A DNA stretch of 64,000 nt from Chitinophaga niastensis (GTDB taxonomy: Bacteria; Bacteroidota; Bacteroidia; Chitinophagales; Chitinophagaceae): the NCBI RefSeq assembly GCF_003014755.1, contig NZ_PYAW01000003.1, positions 248,001 to 312,000 on the forward strand, written 5' to 3'. The notes beneath the pieces were generated by a model, which was not told where the DNA came from, ran no database searches, and saw only the letters and a list, made by a program, of their open reading frames with translations. Numbering within the stretch: position 1 is the stretch's first letter; every line of letters begins with the position of its first letter. A program made the position numbers and the translations under genes. Of this stretch, positions 1 through 8,841 are shown piece by piece.

Positions 1-2
1 TA

Positions 3-1859
3 TTACAAACGTATATGGGTTGCCGTAAGGATGCACACGAGCCCGCCACTGTACCAACGGCTAAAAATATACGAATAGCGGGCAATCTGGCTGATTTGCA
101 GGAGCCGGCTTTTCTTTACCGGGAAAGCTACTATCCTCCTTCTGCAGACCCTGAATATCTTTCCTGGCATGGATTGCAGCGTTTTGAGGACTTATGGGGC
201 TTATGGGGGCATTCCTTTTTCAAGATGATACCTCCTGCCACTTATTTCTCCGCGCATCCGGAATATTACTCGTTGGTAAATGGCAAGCGGCAGGCTTTGC
301 AGCTTTGTTTGAGTAATGAAAACGTGTATGCGTTAACGGTAGCATACTTTAAAAAAGCCATTGCAGATAATCCGGATGCCATGTACTGGTCTGTTGCTCC
401 ACAGGATGGCAACGGTGCCTGTACCTGTGATCTGTGCAGCAAAACAGATGCAGCAGAAGGCGGTCCACAGGGTTCTTTGATCCGGTTCGTTAACCGGGTA
501 GCGGCACAATTTCCGGCGCAACGTTTTACCACGCTGGCTTACGGTTATACTGCCAAACCACCGCTGCAAACAAAGCCGGCTACCAATGTATATATTATGC
601 TGAGTACCATAGCTGCTTTCCGGCAAACGCCTTTATCGGAAGCACCGTCTGCTGCCACCTTCCGTAAAAACCTGGAAGGCTGGGAGGCCGCTACCGGCAA
701 CCTTTTCATCTGGGATTATACCACACAGTTTACCAACTACCTGGCTCCTTTTCCTGATTACAGCAACCTGCAACCCAATATCAAATACTTTGCAGCGCAC
801 CATGTAAAGGGTGTTTTTTCGCAGGGCAGCGGGGAAACGTACGGCGATATGGCAGCATATAACAGTTACGTACAGGCGTCACTGTTATGGAACCCAAACA
901 TAGACATCAGCAAGGTTAACAGCGCCTTTTTAAAGGGTTATTATGGCGCAGCCGGACCATTTATAGGGCAATACCTGGAGGCGCTCAGCAATGCCGTTAA
1001 AAGCACTAAGGCCACACTGGATATTTATGGTAACCCTATATTTAATACCCGCGATTATTTATCGCCGGTATTAACAGATCAGTATTCCACCTTGCTGGAT
1101 AAGGCCGAAGCCGCGGCAGGTAATGATAACACCATACTGCAACGCGTATACAATACCCGGCTCTCGCTGGAATATGCTGTGTTGCAACAATCCCGTTTTT
1201 ATGGCAACGAAAAATACGGCTACCTCCAACCCGATGGAAGTGTAAATCCTAAATGGCCTTTGCGCGTAAAAAAATTCGTTGATCAATGCAAAAAATCCGG
1301 CGTACAGGAGCTTTCAGAGGGAGGTATATCACCGGATGCATATGCACAGGAATGGGAGCAGCTGTTCTCGCGTAAGTGGGTGAACAGCCTGGCATTGCAT
1401 GCCGCTGTAACGCTGGTAAATCCTTATACGCCGGAGTACACGCCCAAGAAAGAAGCTACGCTGACAGACGGATTATTTGGCGGCAATGATTTCAGCTATA
1501 ACTGGTTATTTACTTATGGTAAGGATATGATTGCCATCATTGATATGGGTAGCAATAAGACAGTGCATAACATACAAATGAATTTTTTACAGGATGCCCG
1601 GCATTACATTTTTACGCCGGTACAGGTAGTAGTAGAAACATCAGCAGATGGCACTCATTTCAAACCTGCCGGGGAAAAGGCCACGCCCCTTGCCGGGGAA
1701 GATTACGGCATTCATATCGTTCCTTATGCGTTTAGTTTGCCAGGTATCCAGGCGAGGTATATCAGGGTTACAGCGAAGTGTGCGGCTACATTGCCTGACT
1801 GGCGGGCAGTTGAAGGTAAAAAACCGGCTTTGTGTTGTGACGAGGTTACTGTGGAATAA
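3..1859 (+). CDS. DUF4838 domain protein with C-terminal discoidin-like domain (5' truncated by window edge)
   Basis: The reading frame is open to the first base of the window (L-Q-T-Y precede the first Met at 15), so the true start lies upstream and this is a partial gene. The visible part holds a DUF4838 region: FLYRESYYPP, GHSFFKMIPP, HPEYYSLVNGKR, LCLSNENV and the CTCDLC cysteine cluster. This family resembles GH20-like or GH67-like carbohydrate-active proteins. The last 150 or so residues look like an F5/8 type C (discoidin, CBM32-like) sugar-binding domain (IIDMGSNKTVHNIQ, VVETSADGTHF, ARYIRVTAK). A secreted or surface glycan-acting role is inferred. The catalytic residues and substrate cannot be assigned. 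The missing 5' part would hold the signal peptide and an N-terminal domain. Confidence 0.8.
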   Translation, partial: LQTYMGCRKDAHEPATVPTAKNIRIAGNLADLQEPAFLYRESYYPPSADPEYLSWHGLQRFEDLWGLWGHSFFKMIPPATYFSAHPEYYSLVNGKRQALQLCLSNENVYALTVAYFKKAIADNPDAMYWSVAPQDGNGACTCDLCSKTDAAEGGPQGSLIRFVNRVAAQFPAQRFTTLAYGYTAKPPLQTKPATNVYIMLSTIAAFRQTPLSEAPSAATFRKNLEGWEAATGNLFIWDYTTQFTNYLAPFPDYSNLQPNIKYFAAHHVKGVFSQGSGETYGDMAAYNSYVQASLLWNPNIDISKVNSAFLKGYYGAAGPFIGQYLEALSNAVKSTKATLDIYGNPIFNTRDYLSPVLTDQYSTLLDKAEAAAGNDNTILQRVYNTRLSLEYAVLQQSRFYGNEKYGYLQPDGSVNPKWPLRVKKFVDQCKKSGVQELSEGGISPDAYAQEWEQLFSRKWVNSLALHAAVTLVNPYTPEYTPKKEATLTDGLFGGNDFSYNWLFTYGKDMIAIIDMGSNKTVHNIQMNFLQDARHYIFTPVQVVVETSADGTHFKPAGEKATPLAGEDYGIHIVPYAFSLPGIQARYIRVTAKCAATLPDWRAVEGKKPALCCDEVTVE

Positions 1860-1867
1860 AAAATAAA

Positions 1868-1898
1868 TTTGGAAAATAAACAGTGTTCAGTATATTTG
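1868..1898 (+). promoter_or_regulatory. Bacteroidota-type promoter of the tetR gene, overlapping an operator copy
   Basis: TTTG at 1868-1871, a 19-bp spacer and TATATTTG at 1891-1898 match the Bacteroidota primary-sigma consensus TTTG-N19-TAnnTTTG exactly. Transcription would start near 1905, just upstream of a GTG at 1917. This argues against the in-frame TTG at 1869 as a start codon, because that TTG is part of the -33 box. The operator-like sequence AAACAGTGTTCAGTATAT (1878-1895) overlaps the spacer and -7 box, which suggests autorepression. Confidence 0.75.
1878..1895 (+). promoter_or_regulatory. TetR operator-like site 1 (autoregulatory)
   Basis: AAACAGTGTTCAGTATAT matches 17 of 18 bases of the site at 2645-2662 and resembles the site at 2713-2730. 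It overlaps the tetR promoter -7 element, so bound protein would block polymerase. Assignment to the adjacent TetR protein is inferred from position and repetition. Confidence 0.6.
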
Positions 1899-1916
1899 CA
1901 CTGTAAACAATTCAAT

Positions 1917-2531
1917 GTGGGTATAACAGAAAGAAAAGAGCGTGAGCGGGCAGAAATGCGCAGGCGTATTGTGGATGTAGCCATAAAAATGTTTGTAGAG
2001 GATGGATATGAAAAAGTATCTATCCGCAATATTGCCGATAAAATAGAATACAGTCCTGCTACCATTTATCTTTATTACAAGGATAAGGATGAGTTGTTGT
2101 ACGATGTACAGCACGAAGCATTTGCTACATTAAGCGAGGAATTTGCCAAACATATCAATCATAAAGAGCCATTTAAAAGACTGGAGCAATTAGCATTTGC
2201 ATATGTACAATTTGCAAGGGATCATCCGGAGTTATATGACCTGATGTTTATTATTAAGGCGCCCATGAATGTGGAACATGATGAAGAAAAGTGGAAGAAT
2301 GGCGATCCGGCATACGACGCACTTTACAACCTGGTAAGTGAGTGTATAGAAAAGAAACTGATCCGGTTTAAAGATCCTACGGTAGCCACCCTTTCCGTTT
2401 GGGCTTTTGCGCATGGTTTCATCAGTCTTGACCTCAGATGCAGGTTTAAAGTAGCCGGCCTGACAGGAGAAGAAATTAATAAAGTGGTAGATCAGAGTAT
2501 CAAGGAATACCTGCATATTATTAAAGTATAA
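1917..2531 (+). CDS. TetR/AcrR family transcriptional regulator
   Basis: A protein of about 204 residues starting at GTG 1917 (V-G-I-T-E-R-K). The N-terminal TetR helix-turn-helix lies at roughly residues 15-62, with VSIRNIADKIEYSPATIYLY as recognition region followed by YKDKDELLY. The rest is a divergent ligand-binding helical domain (YVQFARDHPELYDLMF). Its position directly upstream of a TolC-adaptor-RND operon, and shared operator-like repeats before both genes, suggest that it represses itself and the pump until a toxic ligand binds. An in-frame TTG at 1869 would add 16 residues but sits inside the promoter, so it is rejected. A terminator hairpin follows at 2609-2631. Confidence 0.88.
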   Translation: MGITERKERERAEMRRRIVDVAIKMFVEDGYEKVSIRNIADKIEYSPATIYLYYKDKDELLYDVQHEAFATLSEEFAKHINHKEPFKRLEQLAFAYVQFARDHPELYDLMFIIKAPMNVEHDEEKWKNGDPAYDALYNLVSECIEKKLIRFKDPTVATLSVWAFAHGFISLDLRCRFKVAGLTGEEINKVVDQSIKEYLHIIKV

Positions 2532-2608
2532 AAGCGGAATTTTTTCTGCAGATGATGAAAGTGTAATGGAATAAATGTGATCAACCGGAATGTAATCATC
2601 CCCTAACT

Positions 2609-2631
2609 AAAAAGCCTATACGGCTTTTTTT
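2609..2631. terminator. Intrinsic terminator after tetR
   Basis: Stem AAAAAGCC (2609-2616) pairs with GGCTTTTT (2622-2629) across a 5-nt loop, and T-rich sequence follows. It separates the tetR transcript from the pump operon. Confidence 0.7.
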
Positions 2632-2644
2632 AAACGCCAGTATT

Positions 2645-2662
2645 AAACACTGTTCAGTATAT
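2645..2662 (+). promoter_or_regulatory. TetR operator-like site 2
   Basis: AAACACTGTTCAGTATAT contains the short dyad ACTG-TT-CAGT. It matches site 1 at 17 of 18 positions and lies 64 bp upstream of the tolC-family start. It is probably part of the pump operon control region. Confidence 0.6.
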
Positions 2663-2676
2663 CAACAACGATTATA

Positions 2677-2700
2677 AAAGCCGCTTCTGGCTTTATTTTT
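2677..2700 (+). terminator. Terminator-like leader hairpin before the efflux operon
   Basis: AAAGCC (2677-2682) pairs with GGCTTT (2689-2694) across a 6-nt loop, followed by TATTTTTTT. It lies between operator sites 2 and 3. It could be a second terminator for tetR or, if the pump promoter is upstream of it, a leader attenuator. Confidence 0.45.
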
Positions 2701-2712
2701 TTCGGTATAAAT

Positions 2713-2730
2713 AAACACCGTTCATTATGT
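2713..2730 (+). promoter_or_regulatory. TetR operator-like site 3, overlapping the tolC-family start codon
   Basis: AAACACCGTTCATTATGT shares about 15 of 18 positions with site 2. It runs into the ATG at 2727, so a bound repressor would sit on the translation start region of the DNA. No clear Shine-Dalgarno is visible before this ATG, which is common in Bacteroidota. Confidence 0.5.
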
Positions 2731-4091
2731 ACACATCACTCACAAAAGGAGCATTGTTAATAAGCCTGCTGACAGCGGGTCTACCCTCCTTTGCACAAAA
2801 CACGGTACTGGATCAATACATACAATTAGCTTTCAGCAACAACAAAGGATTAAAAGCGCAAAACTTCGAACTGGAGAAATCCATGTATGCACTTCAGGAA
2901 GCTAAGAGTCTTTTTGGTCCAAATGTATCTTTCCTGGGAAGCTATACCAAAGCCGGTGGCGGCCGTACTATTGACTTCCCCATCGGAGATATTATGAACC
3001 CGGTATACAATAGTCTTAACCAGCTTACCGGCAGCCATAACTTCAAACAGCTGGACAACGTGAAGGTGCTCCTGAATCCCGATAATTTTTATGATGCAAA
3101 ATTCAGGACCAGCCTGCCGCTGATCAATGCAGAAATCTATTACAACCAAAAGATCAAAAGGGAACAGCTATCGCAGCAACAGGCAGCAGTGAATGTGTAC
3201 AAACGGGAACTGGTGCGCGATATCAAAACCGCTTACTACCAGTATTACCAGGCATCACAAACAGTGGCCATCTACAACAATGCGCTGTCGCTGATCAACG
3301 AAAATATCCGTATCAACGAAAGTATGGTACGCAATGGTGTTCGCAACAACACTACTTTATATCGTTCTCAGACAGAGAAGGAAAAAACAGATGCTGATAT
3401 CAACAAAGCAATGAATGCAAGACAGAATTCCAAAGCGTACTTCAATTTCTTATTAAACCGGGGCCTGGAAGAAAATGTAACACTGGACAGCAACTTGCTT
3501 ATTACACCAGGTACCATGACCACCAACGATATCAATGGCCGGGAAGAATTGGCTCAATATAAAAGTGCCACTAACGCCTACCGGTTAAACGAACAATTAC
3601 AACGTGCCTACATTATTCCAAAACTCAGCACATTCATTGATCTGGGCTCACAGGCTACAGGTGCCCGTTTCGATAACAACTCCCGCTATTACCTCTTTGG
3701 CGTAAACCTGGAATGGAATCTGTTTGCCTCTCACAAATACAAAAACAAAATCAAACAGGCGAATGTGGATTTGCAATCCATCTCCAATGAATCTTCCAAA
3801 ACAGAAGACGCCTTACGGTTACAACTATACCAGGCGGTGAATAACTATAATACAGCGGTAAAAGATTTTCACACGGCGCAAAGCCAGCTGTCATTTGCAG
3901 AACGCTATTACCGCGACCAGCTGAAAATATACAAAGAAGGGCAACTGTTGTACATAGAACTCCTGGACGCGCAGAATCAGCTTACGCAGGCGCGTCTGCA
4001 AACAGTGGTAGCACAGGCTTCCGTACAAACAGCTTACGCAGCGGTAGAACGTGCGCAGGCATCTTATAAAATTGACAATAACATACAGTAA
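2727..4091 (+). CDS. TolC family outer-membrane efflux protein
   Basis: 454 residues with a signal peptide ending near PSFAQ (about residue 24), followed by the long-helix TolC architecture with two repeats (LEKSMYALQEAKSLFGPNVS near the start and IKQANVDLQ in the second half). TolC proteins form trimeric outer-membrane barrels with a periplasmic tunnel. This one would be the exit duct for the adaptor (10 bp downstream) and RND pump that follow. The ATG at 2727 is used because it gives a complete signal peptide. Regulation by the upstream TetR protein is likely, given the two operator-like copies in the leader. Confidence 0.92.
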   Translation: MYTSLTKGALLISLLTAGLPSFAQNTVLDQYIQLAFSNNKGLKAQNFELEKSMYALQEAKSLFGPNVSFLGSYTKAGGGRTIDFPIGDIMNPVYNSLNQLTGSHNFKQLDNVKVLLNPDNFYDAKFRTSLPLINAEIYYNQKIKREQLSQQQAAVNVYKRELVRDIKTAYYQYYQASQTVAIYNNALSLINENIRINESMVRNGVRNNTTLYRSQTEKEKTDADINKAMNARQNSKAYFNFLLNRGLEENVTLDSNLLITPGTMTTNDINGREELAQYKSATNAYRLNEQLQRAYIIPKLSTFIDLGSQATGARFDNNSRYYLFGVNLEWNLFASHKYKNKIKQANVDLQSISNESSKTEDALRLQLYQAVNNYNTAVKDFHTAQSQLSFAERYYRDQLKIYKEGQLLYIELLDAQNQLTQARLQTVVAQASVQTAYAAVERAQASYKIDNNIQ

Positions 4092-4101
4092 ATCTATTCA
4101 T

Positions 4102-5148
4102 ATGAAAAATACATTGCTCGTCCTCCCATTATCACTGCTGTTGTTCTCCTGCCGCAGCAAGCCAACAAAAGTTACTGCCGATAGTACCGATGTGATCCCG
4201 GTGAAAGTAATGTCGCTGGAAAAACAAGGCACGGCTGTTTCTATCAATGCATCCGGACAATTCACTACAGATGATGAAGTATATCTCTCTTTCAAAACTA
4301 ACGGTATCATCAGCAATATCCTGGTAAAAGAAGGTGACCCTGTTCGCAAGGGCCAGTTGCTGGCTACCCTGAACCTCACTGAAATTGATGCGCAGGTGCA
4401 AAAAGATCAGCTGGCATATGAAAAATCACAACGTGATTACCAGCGTATTGTAAATCTGCATAACGACAGCGTAGCTACACTTGAACAGCTGCAGAACAGC
4501 AAAACCACGATGGACCAGGCGAAACAACAACTCAGTACTACCCAGTTTAACCGCAGCTATTCAGCTATCCACGCCACACAGGATGGTTATGTACTACACA
4601 AGCTGGTGAGCAGCGGCCAACTGGTAAATGCGGGTACTCCTGTACTGCAAACCAACGGTGCACATAATGCACACTGGTTACTACGTATAGGCGTAAGCGA
4701 TAAAGAATGGGCACAGGTAAAAACAGGTGATAAAGCAACCATAGAAACAGCTGCATTGCCTGGCGACCAACTATCTGGAACGGTTACACGTAAATCGGAA
4801 GGCATTGATGCACAAAGCGGCACTTTCATTATTGATGTACAACTTACCGGCAACAAGCCCGCCGCCATCGCGGCCGGCATGTTTGGCCGTTGCCATATTA
4901 CCGCCAGCGCTGCTACCGGCAGCACTGCCTGGAGCATTCCCTACGCTGCCCTGCTGGATGGCAACGGCAGCAGCGGCTTCGTATTTATTACCAATGATAA
5001 TAAAACCGCTCAAAAAATTCCGGTGACCATTGCAGGCATGGAGAAAGAAAATGTGCTGATCAGCGCGGGCATGGAACAAGCCAGAGCACTTATTATTTCA
5101 GGTAGTGCTTACCTGAAAGATCAATCTTCCATCCGTATCATCCAATAA
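4102..5148 (+). CDS. Efflux RND transporter periplasmic adaptor (HlyD/MFP family) lipoprotein
   Basis: 348 residues from ATG 4102. An in-frame ATG at 4051 lies inside the tolC-family gene and would bury the signal peptide, so it is rejected. The N-terminus has a lipobox (LLLFSC, Cys17), so the protein is probably a lipoprotein. It is followed by the split barrel-sandwich (biotinyl-lipoyl) hybrid domain (VKEGDPVRKGQLLATLNLTE and SGQLVNAGTPVLQ) flanking an alpha-helical hairpin, then a beta-barrel domain (KTGDKATIE). This protein bridges the RND pump to the TolC duct. It lies 10 bp after the tolC-family gene and 11 bp before the pump gene, in one operon. Confidence 0.92.
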   Translation: MKNTLLVLPLSLLLFSCRSKPTKVTADSTDVIPVKVMSLEKQGTAVSINASGQFTTDDEVYLSFKTNGIISNILVKEGDPVRKGQLLATLNLTEIDAQVQKDQLAYEKSQRDYQRIVNLHNDSVATLEQLQNSKTTMDQAKQQLSTTQFNRSYSAIHATQDGYVLHKLVSSGQLVNAGTPVLQTNGAHNAHWLLRIGVSDKEWAQVKTGDKATIETAALPGDQLSGTVTRKSEGIDAQSGTFIIDVQLTGNKPAAIAAGMFGRCHITASAATGSTAWSIPYAALLDGNGSSGFVFITNDNKTAQKIPVTIAGMEKENVLISAGMEQARALIISGSAYLKDQSSIRIIQ

Positions 5149-5159
5149 CTTTTGCTGCC

Positions 5160-8100
5160 ATGAAAATAGCCAATTATGCCGTTAAAAATTACCAGTTTAC
5201 CCTGGTGATATTTATTATGATTATAGTGCTGGGCATCACTACTATCCTGAATATGCCCCGGTCAGAAGACCCGGAGCTACGGGCACCGCAATTTAATGTG
5301 GTAGTGGTGTATCCTGGTACCAGTCCGAAAGACATGGAGGACCTGGTAGTAGACCCCATGGAGAAAGAGATCTATGGACTGGATGATATTAAACGCGTAC
5401 GCACTGCTATCAGTGATGGTGTGGCGGTGATGCATGTTGAATATAAATACAGTTCCAACGTAGAACAGAAATACCAGGAGCTGGTAAGAGAAGTGAATAA
5501 TAAACGTAAAGACCTGCCGACAGACATTTACAGCATGGAGGTCCTCAAAAGTGAGCCTTCCGATGTAAACGTGCTGCAGGTAGCCCTGATCTCCGAAAAT
5601 GCATCGAGAGATAAGCTGCATTATTACTCTGAAAAATTACAGAAAGAACTGGAAAAAGTACCCAGCCTGAAAAATGTAAAACTGCACGGATTACCGGAAC
5701 AACAAGTACGTGTAGAATTGCAGCTGGACAAAATGGCCCAGTTACATCTCCCCGTAAATGCTGTGATGGCAGCCATTCAGAGCGAAATGGCCAATATTCC
5801 CGGCGGTAGTATTGATGCGGGAGAAAAAAGCTTCAACATAAAAACCAGTGGTAATTATCAGTCGCTGAACGAAATCAATAACACCATTGTATCTGCGGCC
5901 AATGGAAAAAATATTTTCCTGAGAGATATTGCCAAAGTATACTATGGTTTTGAAGATGAGAAATATTTTGTACGCCTGAATGGTCATCGTTGTGCAGTAG
6001 TTTCTGCTGCGCAGAAATCAGGCGAAAATATCACCAAAACACAGTTGCAATACAAACCGGTGATAGATCAATTCAAAAAAACATTGCCTGCCAATATAGA
6101 CCTGGTGCAATATTTTGATCAGGCAGATGCCGTGAATAACCGTTTGAGCGGACTGGGAAAAGATTTCCTCATTGCTATCCTGTTAGTTGCCTTCACGCTA
6201 CTGCCATTGGGCCAACGTCCGGCCCTGATTGTGATGATCTCGATTCCGTTGTCGCTGTCTATTGGTATTGTGTTACTGCAACTGTTCGGCTACAACCTTA
6301 ACCAATTGAGCATAGTAGGACTGGTAGTAGCTTTGGGACTACTCGTGGATGACAGCATTGTGGTGATAGAAAATATAGAACGCTGGATGCTGGAAGGACA
6401 TAGCCGCCTGGAAGCTACACTGAAAGCCACGTCGCAGATAGGCCTGGCAGTGGTGGGCTGTACCGCCGCACTGGTCATCTCTTTTATGCCACTGGTATTT
6501 ATGCCGGAAGGTAGTGGTGATTTTATCCGTAGCTTACCGTTGGCCGTAATATTCAGTGTATTGGCTTCTATGGCTGTTTCACTGACCATTATTCCGTTCC
6601 TCGCCAGCCGTTTACTGAAAGAACATACCGGCAACCCGGAAGGCAATCTTTTTATGCGTTTGCTCAAAAAGCTGATCCATGGCAGCTATGCAAAGCTGCT
6701 GGACAAAGCATTGCATCGTCCGGTGATTACTATCGTGGTGTCGCTGCTCATCTTTGCCGGTTCTATCGGTATATTCCAGATCATTGGATTCAGTTTGTTT
6801 CCTGCTTCTGAAAAACCACAGTTCCTGATTAATGTAATTGCTCCACCACAGTCAAACCTGGCCTATACCAACCAGATAGTAACACAGATAGAAAAGGAAT
6901 TGAAGCAGGAAAAAGAAATAAAATCTTTTGCCAGCAATATCGGGAAAGGCAATCCACGTATCTATTACAACGAGATACCGGAAAATGAACGGAGTGATTA
7001 TGCACAGATATTTGTGCAATTGGATGAACATACCAGTCCGGATAAAAAGACCCAGCTCATTGAAGCATTGCGTAAAAAATGGACACCCTATCCTGGTGCT
7101 AAAGTAGAAGTGAAAAACTTTCAACAGGGGCCACCAATGGTAGCACCGATAGAAGTAAGACTATTCGGTGATAACCTGGACACTTTACGTTCGCTGGCTG
7201 CCACTATAGAAAAGACACTTGAAAAAACACCCGGTACCATTTACATTTCCAACCCGGTGAGCAACATGAAGTCGGATGTAAGGGTGCAGATAGATCGCGA
7301 GAAAGCGCAGCAGCTGGGCATTCCTACTGCCAATATTGACCGGGTAGTTCGTTTAGCCGTTTCCGGTATCAACCTGGGTAAGTACAATGATAAGAATGAC
7401 AATGATTATGACATCTTATTAACGAAACAAAAAACGGGTAAGCCAACGCTCGATATTTTCAAGGATCTGTATGTTAATAACAGCCAGGGAACTGCTATTC
7501 CATTATCACAGGTAGCATCATGGCAGCTGGAAACATCTCCGCTCAGTATTCATCACCAGGAAAAAAACCGGGTAGTGGCGGTGAATGCTTTTGTAAAAAA
7601 GGGTTTCCTGATAGACAAAGTGATTGAAGATATAGTAAAACAGATGGACGTGATGAAACTCCCTGCAGGCTATACTTACGAGATGGGTGGAGAAGTAGAA
7701 AGCAAGAAGAACTCTTTTGGCGGCTTTATGAGCGTTATTATTGTCACTGTTTTCCTGTTCATCGCTGTACTGATATTACAATTCAAAACTTTCAAGAGTA
7801 TGCTGATTGTATTATCTGTTATACCACTGGGTGTAGTGGGTGCTGCTATTGGTTTGTGGCTGACGGGCAATTCTCTCTCCTTTGTAGCCATTATCGGTTT
7901 GATAGCGCTGGCAGGTATAGAAGTAAAGAACACCATTTTACTGGTAGACTTCACCAATCAGTTGAGGATGCAGGGCAGACCATTGGATGAGGCGATACGT
8001 GAATCAGGGGAAGTACGTTTTCTGCCCATTGTACTAACATCCCTCACTGCTATTGGTGGATTGATACCAGTGGCCATATCTACCAATCCCTTGATTGCAC

Positions 8101-8264
8101 CACTGGCTATTGTATTGATTGGTGGCCTGATCAGCTCCACTTTGTTATCACGCATTGTAACACCGGTAGTATATAAACTAATGCCGCCAAGGATTGATAC
8201 GCCCGTTAGAGAAAAGAAGATGAAACTGCTGGCTACGCCGGAATTGGAGCCAAGTGAAGCCTAG
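5160..8264 (+). CDS. RND family efflux pump, inner-membrane permease subunit
   Basis: 1034 residues, a normal AcrB-family length, with twelve expected membrane segments and two large periplasmic loops. The first segment is at residues 12-29. The proton-relay residues of drug-export RND pumps are present: paired Asp 397-398 in ALGLLVDDSIVVIEN and Lys 923 in GIEVKNTILLVDF. This supports an active proton-driven exporter of hydrophobic or toxic compounds. It completes a TolC-adaptor-pump operon downstream of a TetR gene. The substrate cannot be deduced. The protein resembles the Bacteroidota AcrB-like group rather than metal (CusA) pumps, because no metal-relay methionine motif was noticed. Confidence 0.94.
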   Translation: MKIANYAVKNYQFTLVIFIMIIVLGITTILNMPRSEDPELRAPQFNVVVVYPGTSPKDMEDLVVDPMEKEIYGLDDIKRVRTAISDGVAVMHVEYKYSSNVEQKYQELVREVNNKRKDLPTDIYSMEVLKSEPSDVNVLQVALISENASRDKLHYYSEKLQKELEKVPSLKNVKLHGLPEQQVRVELQLDKMAQLHLPVNAVMAAIQSEMANIPGGSIDAGEKSFNIKTSGNYQSLNEINNTIVSAANGKNIFLRDIAKVYYGFEDEKYFVRLNGHRCAVVSAAQKSGENITKTQLQYKPVIDQFKKTLPANIDLVQYFDQADAVNNRLSGLGKDFLIAILLVAFTLLPLGQRPALIVMISIPLSLSIGIVLLQLFGYNLNQLSIVGLVVALGLLVDDSIVVIENIERWMLEGHSRLEATLKATSQIGLAVVGCTAALVISFMPLVFMPEGSGDFIRSLPLAVIFSVLASMAVSLTIIPFLASRLLKEHTGNPEGNLFMRLLKKLIHGSYAKLLDKALHRPVITIVVSLLIFAGSIGIFQIIGFSLFPASEKPQFLINVIAPPQSNLAYTNQIVTQIEKELKQEKEIKSFASNIGKGNPRIYYNEIPENERSDYAQIFVQLDEHTSPDKKTQLIEALRKKWTPYPGAKVEVKNFQQGPPMVAPIEVRLFGDNLDTLRSLAATIEKTLEKTPGTIYISNPVSNMKSDVRVQIDREKAQQLGIPTANIDRVVRLAVSGINLGKYNDKNDNDYDILLTKQKTGKPTLDIFKDLYVNNSQGTAIPLSQVASWQLETSPLSIHHQEKNRVVAVNAFVKKGFLIDKVIEDIVKQMDVMKLPAGYTYEMGGEVESKKNSFGGFMSVIIVTVFLFIAVLILQFKTFKSMLIVLSVIPLGVVGAAIGLWLTGNSLSFVAIIGLIALAGIEVKNTILLVDFTNQLRMQGRPLDEAIRESGEVRFLPIVLTSLTAIGGLIPVAISTNPLIAPLAIVLIGGLISSTLLSRIVTPVVYKLMPPRIDTPVREKKMKLLATPELEPSEA

Positions 8265-8338
8265 TTCGTAATATCTGACGGAATCATTACATTTACAACT
8301 AATTTGCGAATTACCAATCCTTTTGAAAATTAGTTCTT

Positions 8339-8836
8339 ATGAAAAAAATCCTCCTGGCATTTGCTACAATGCTGTTGATCGTCTGTGTTAGTGTGCAGTC
8401 TTCACAAGCGCAGCTGAAAAGATTCAGTATCGGTCCTTTTGTAGAAACAGGTTTTCCTACCGGCAAATTCAGTGACACGCACAAGACCGGTTATGGTATT
8501 GGTCTCGGTGCTGATGTTAAGCTGATTGCCGGTTTAACCGCTGTAGGTTCCGTCAGTTATTATCAATTTATCAGTAAGAGTGGTTCAGGCGTACCTGATG
8601 CCAAAGTAATACCTATCCGTTTGGGGTTGAGATATAAACTCATTTCTATCCTGTACGTAAAAGTGGAAGGTGGTACTGCTCAGTTCACCGGTGATTATAA
8701 CAACGGTGTAGGTGCGCTGGTAGCTCCGGGTGTAGGTATCCGCTTACTGGGTCTTGATGTGGAAGCTAAGTACGAAGCCTGGTTCAAGAGTAATACACAT
8801 GGTTTCTTTGGTTTGAAAGCAGGATATAATTTTTAG
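8339..8836 (+). CDS. Small outer-membrane beta-barrel protein
   Basis: 165 residues with a signal peptide (MKKILLAFATMLLIVCVSVQ, cleavage near SQAQ). The mature part of about 140 residues has alternating hydrophobic strands typical of an 8-stranded barrel (IGPFVETGFPTGKF, GYGIGLGADVKL, GLKAGYNF) and ends in an aromatic residue. The family is the generic porin or OmpW-like outer-membrane barrel common in Bacteroidota, and no specific function can be given. It is separated by 74 bp from the pump gene, so it is probably a separate unit. Its stop is followed at once by a long palindrome (8842-9057). Confidence 0.75.
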   Translation: MKKILLAFATMLLIVCVSVQSSQAQLKRFSIGPFVETGFPTGKFSDTHKTGYGIGLGADVKLIAGLTAVGSVSYYQFISKSGSGVPDAKVIPIRLGLRYKLISILYVKVEGGTAQFTGDYNNGVGALVAPGVGIRLLGLDVEAKYEAWFKSNTHGFFGLKAGYNF

Positions 8837-8841
8837 GAATT

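Noticed and set aside
1869..1916. In-frame TTG start of the TetR gene at 1869
   Set aside because: It is part of the -33 promoter element, and the -7 box and an operator copy lie inside the supposed coding extension. GTG 1917 gives the normal N-terminus.
4051..4101. Upstream ATG for the efflux adaptor at 4051
   Set aside because: It would place 17 residues before the lipoprotein signal and overlap the tolC-family gene. ATG 4102 gives a proper lipobox.
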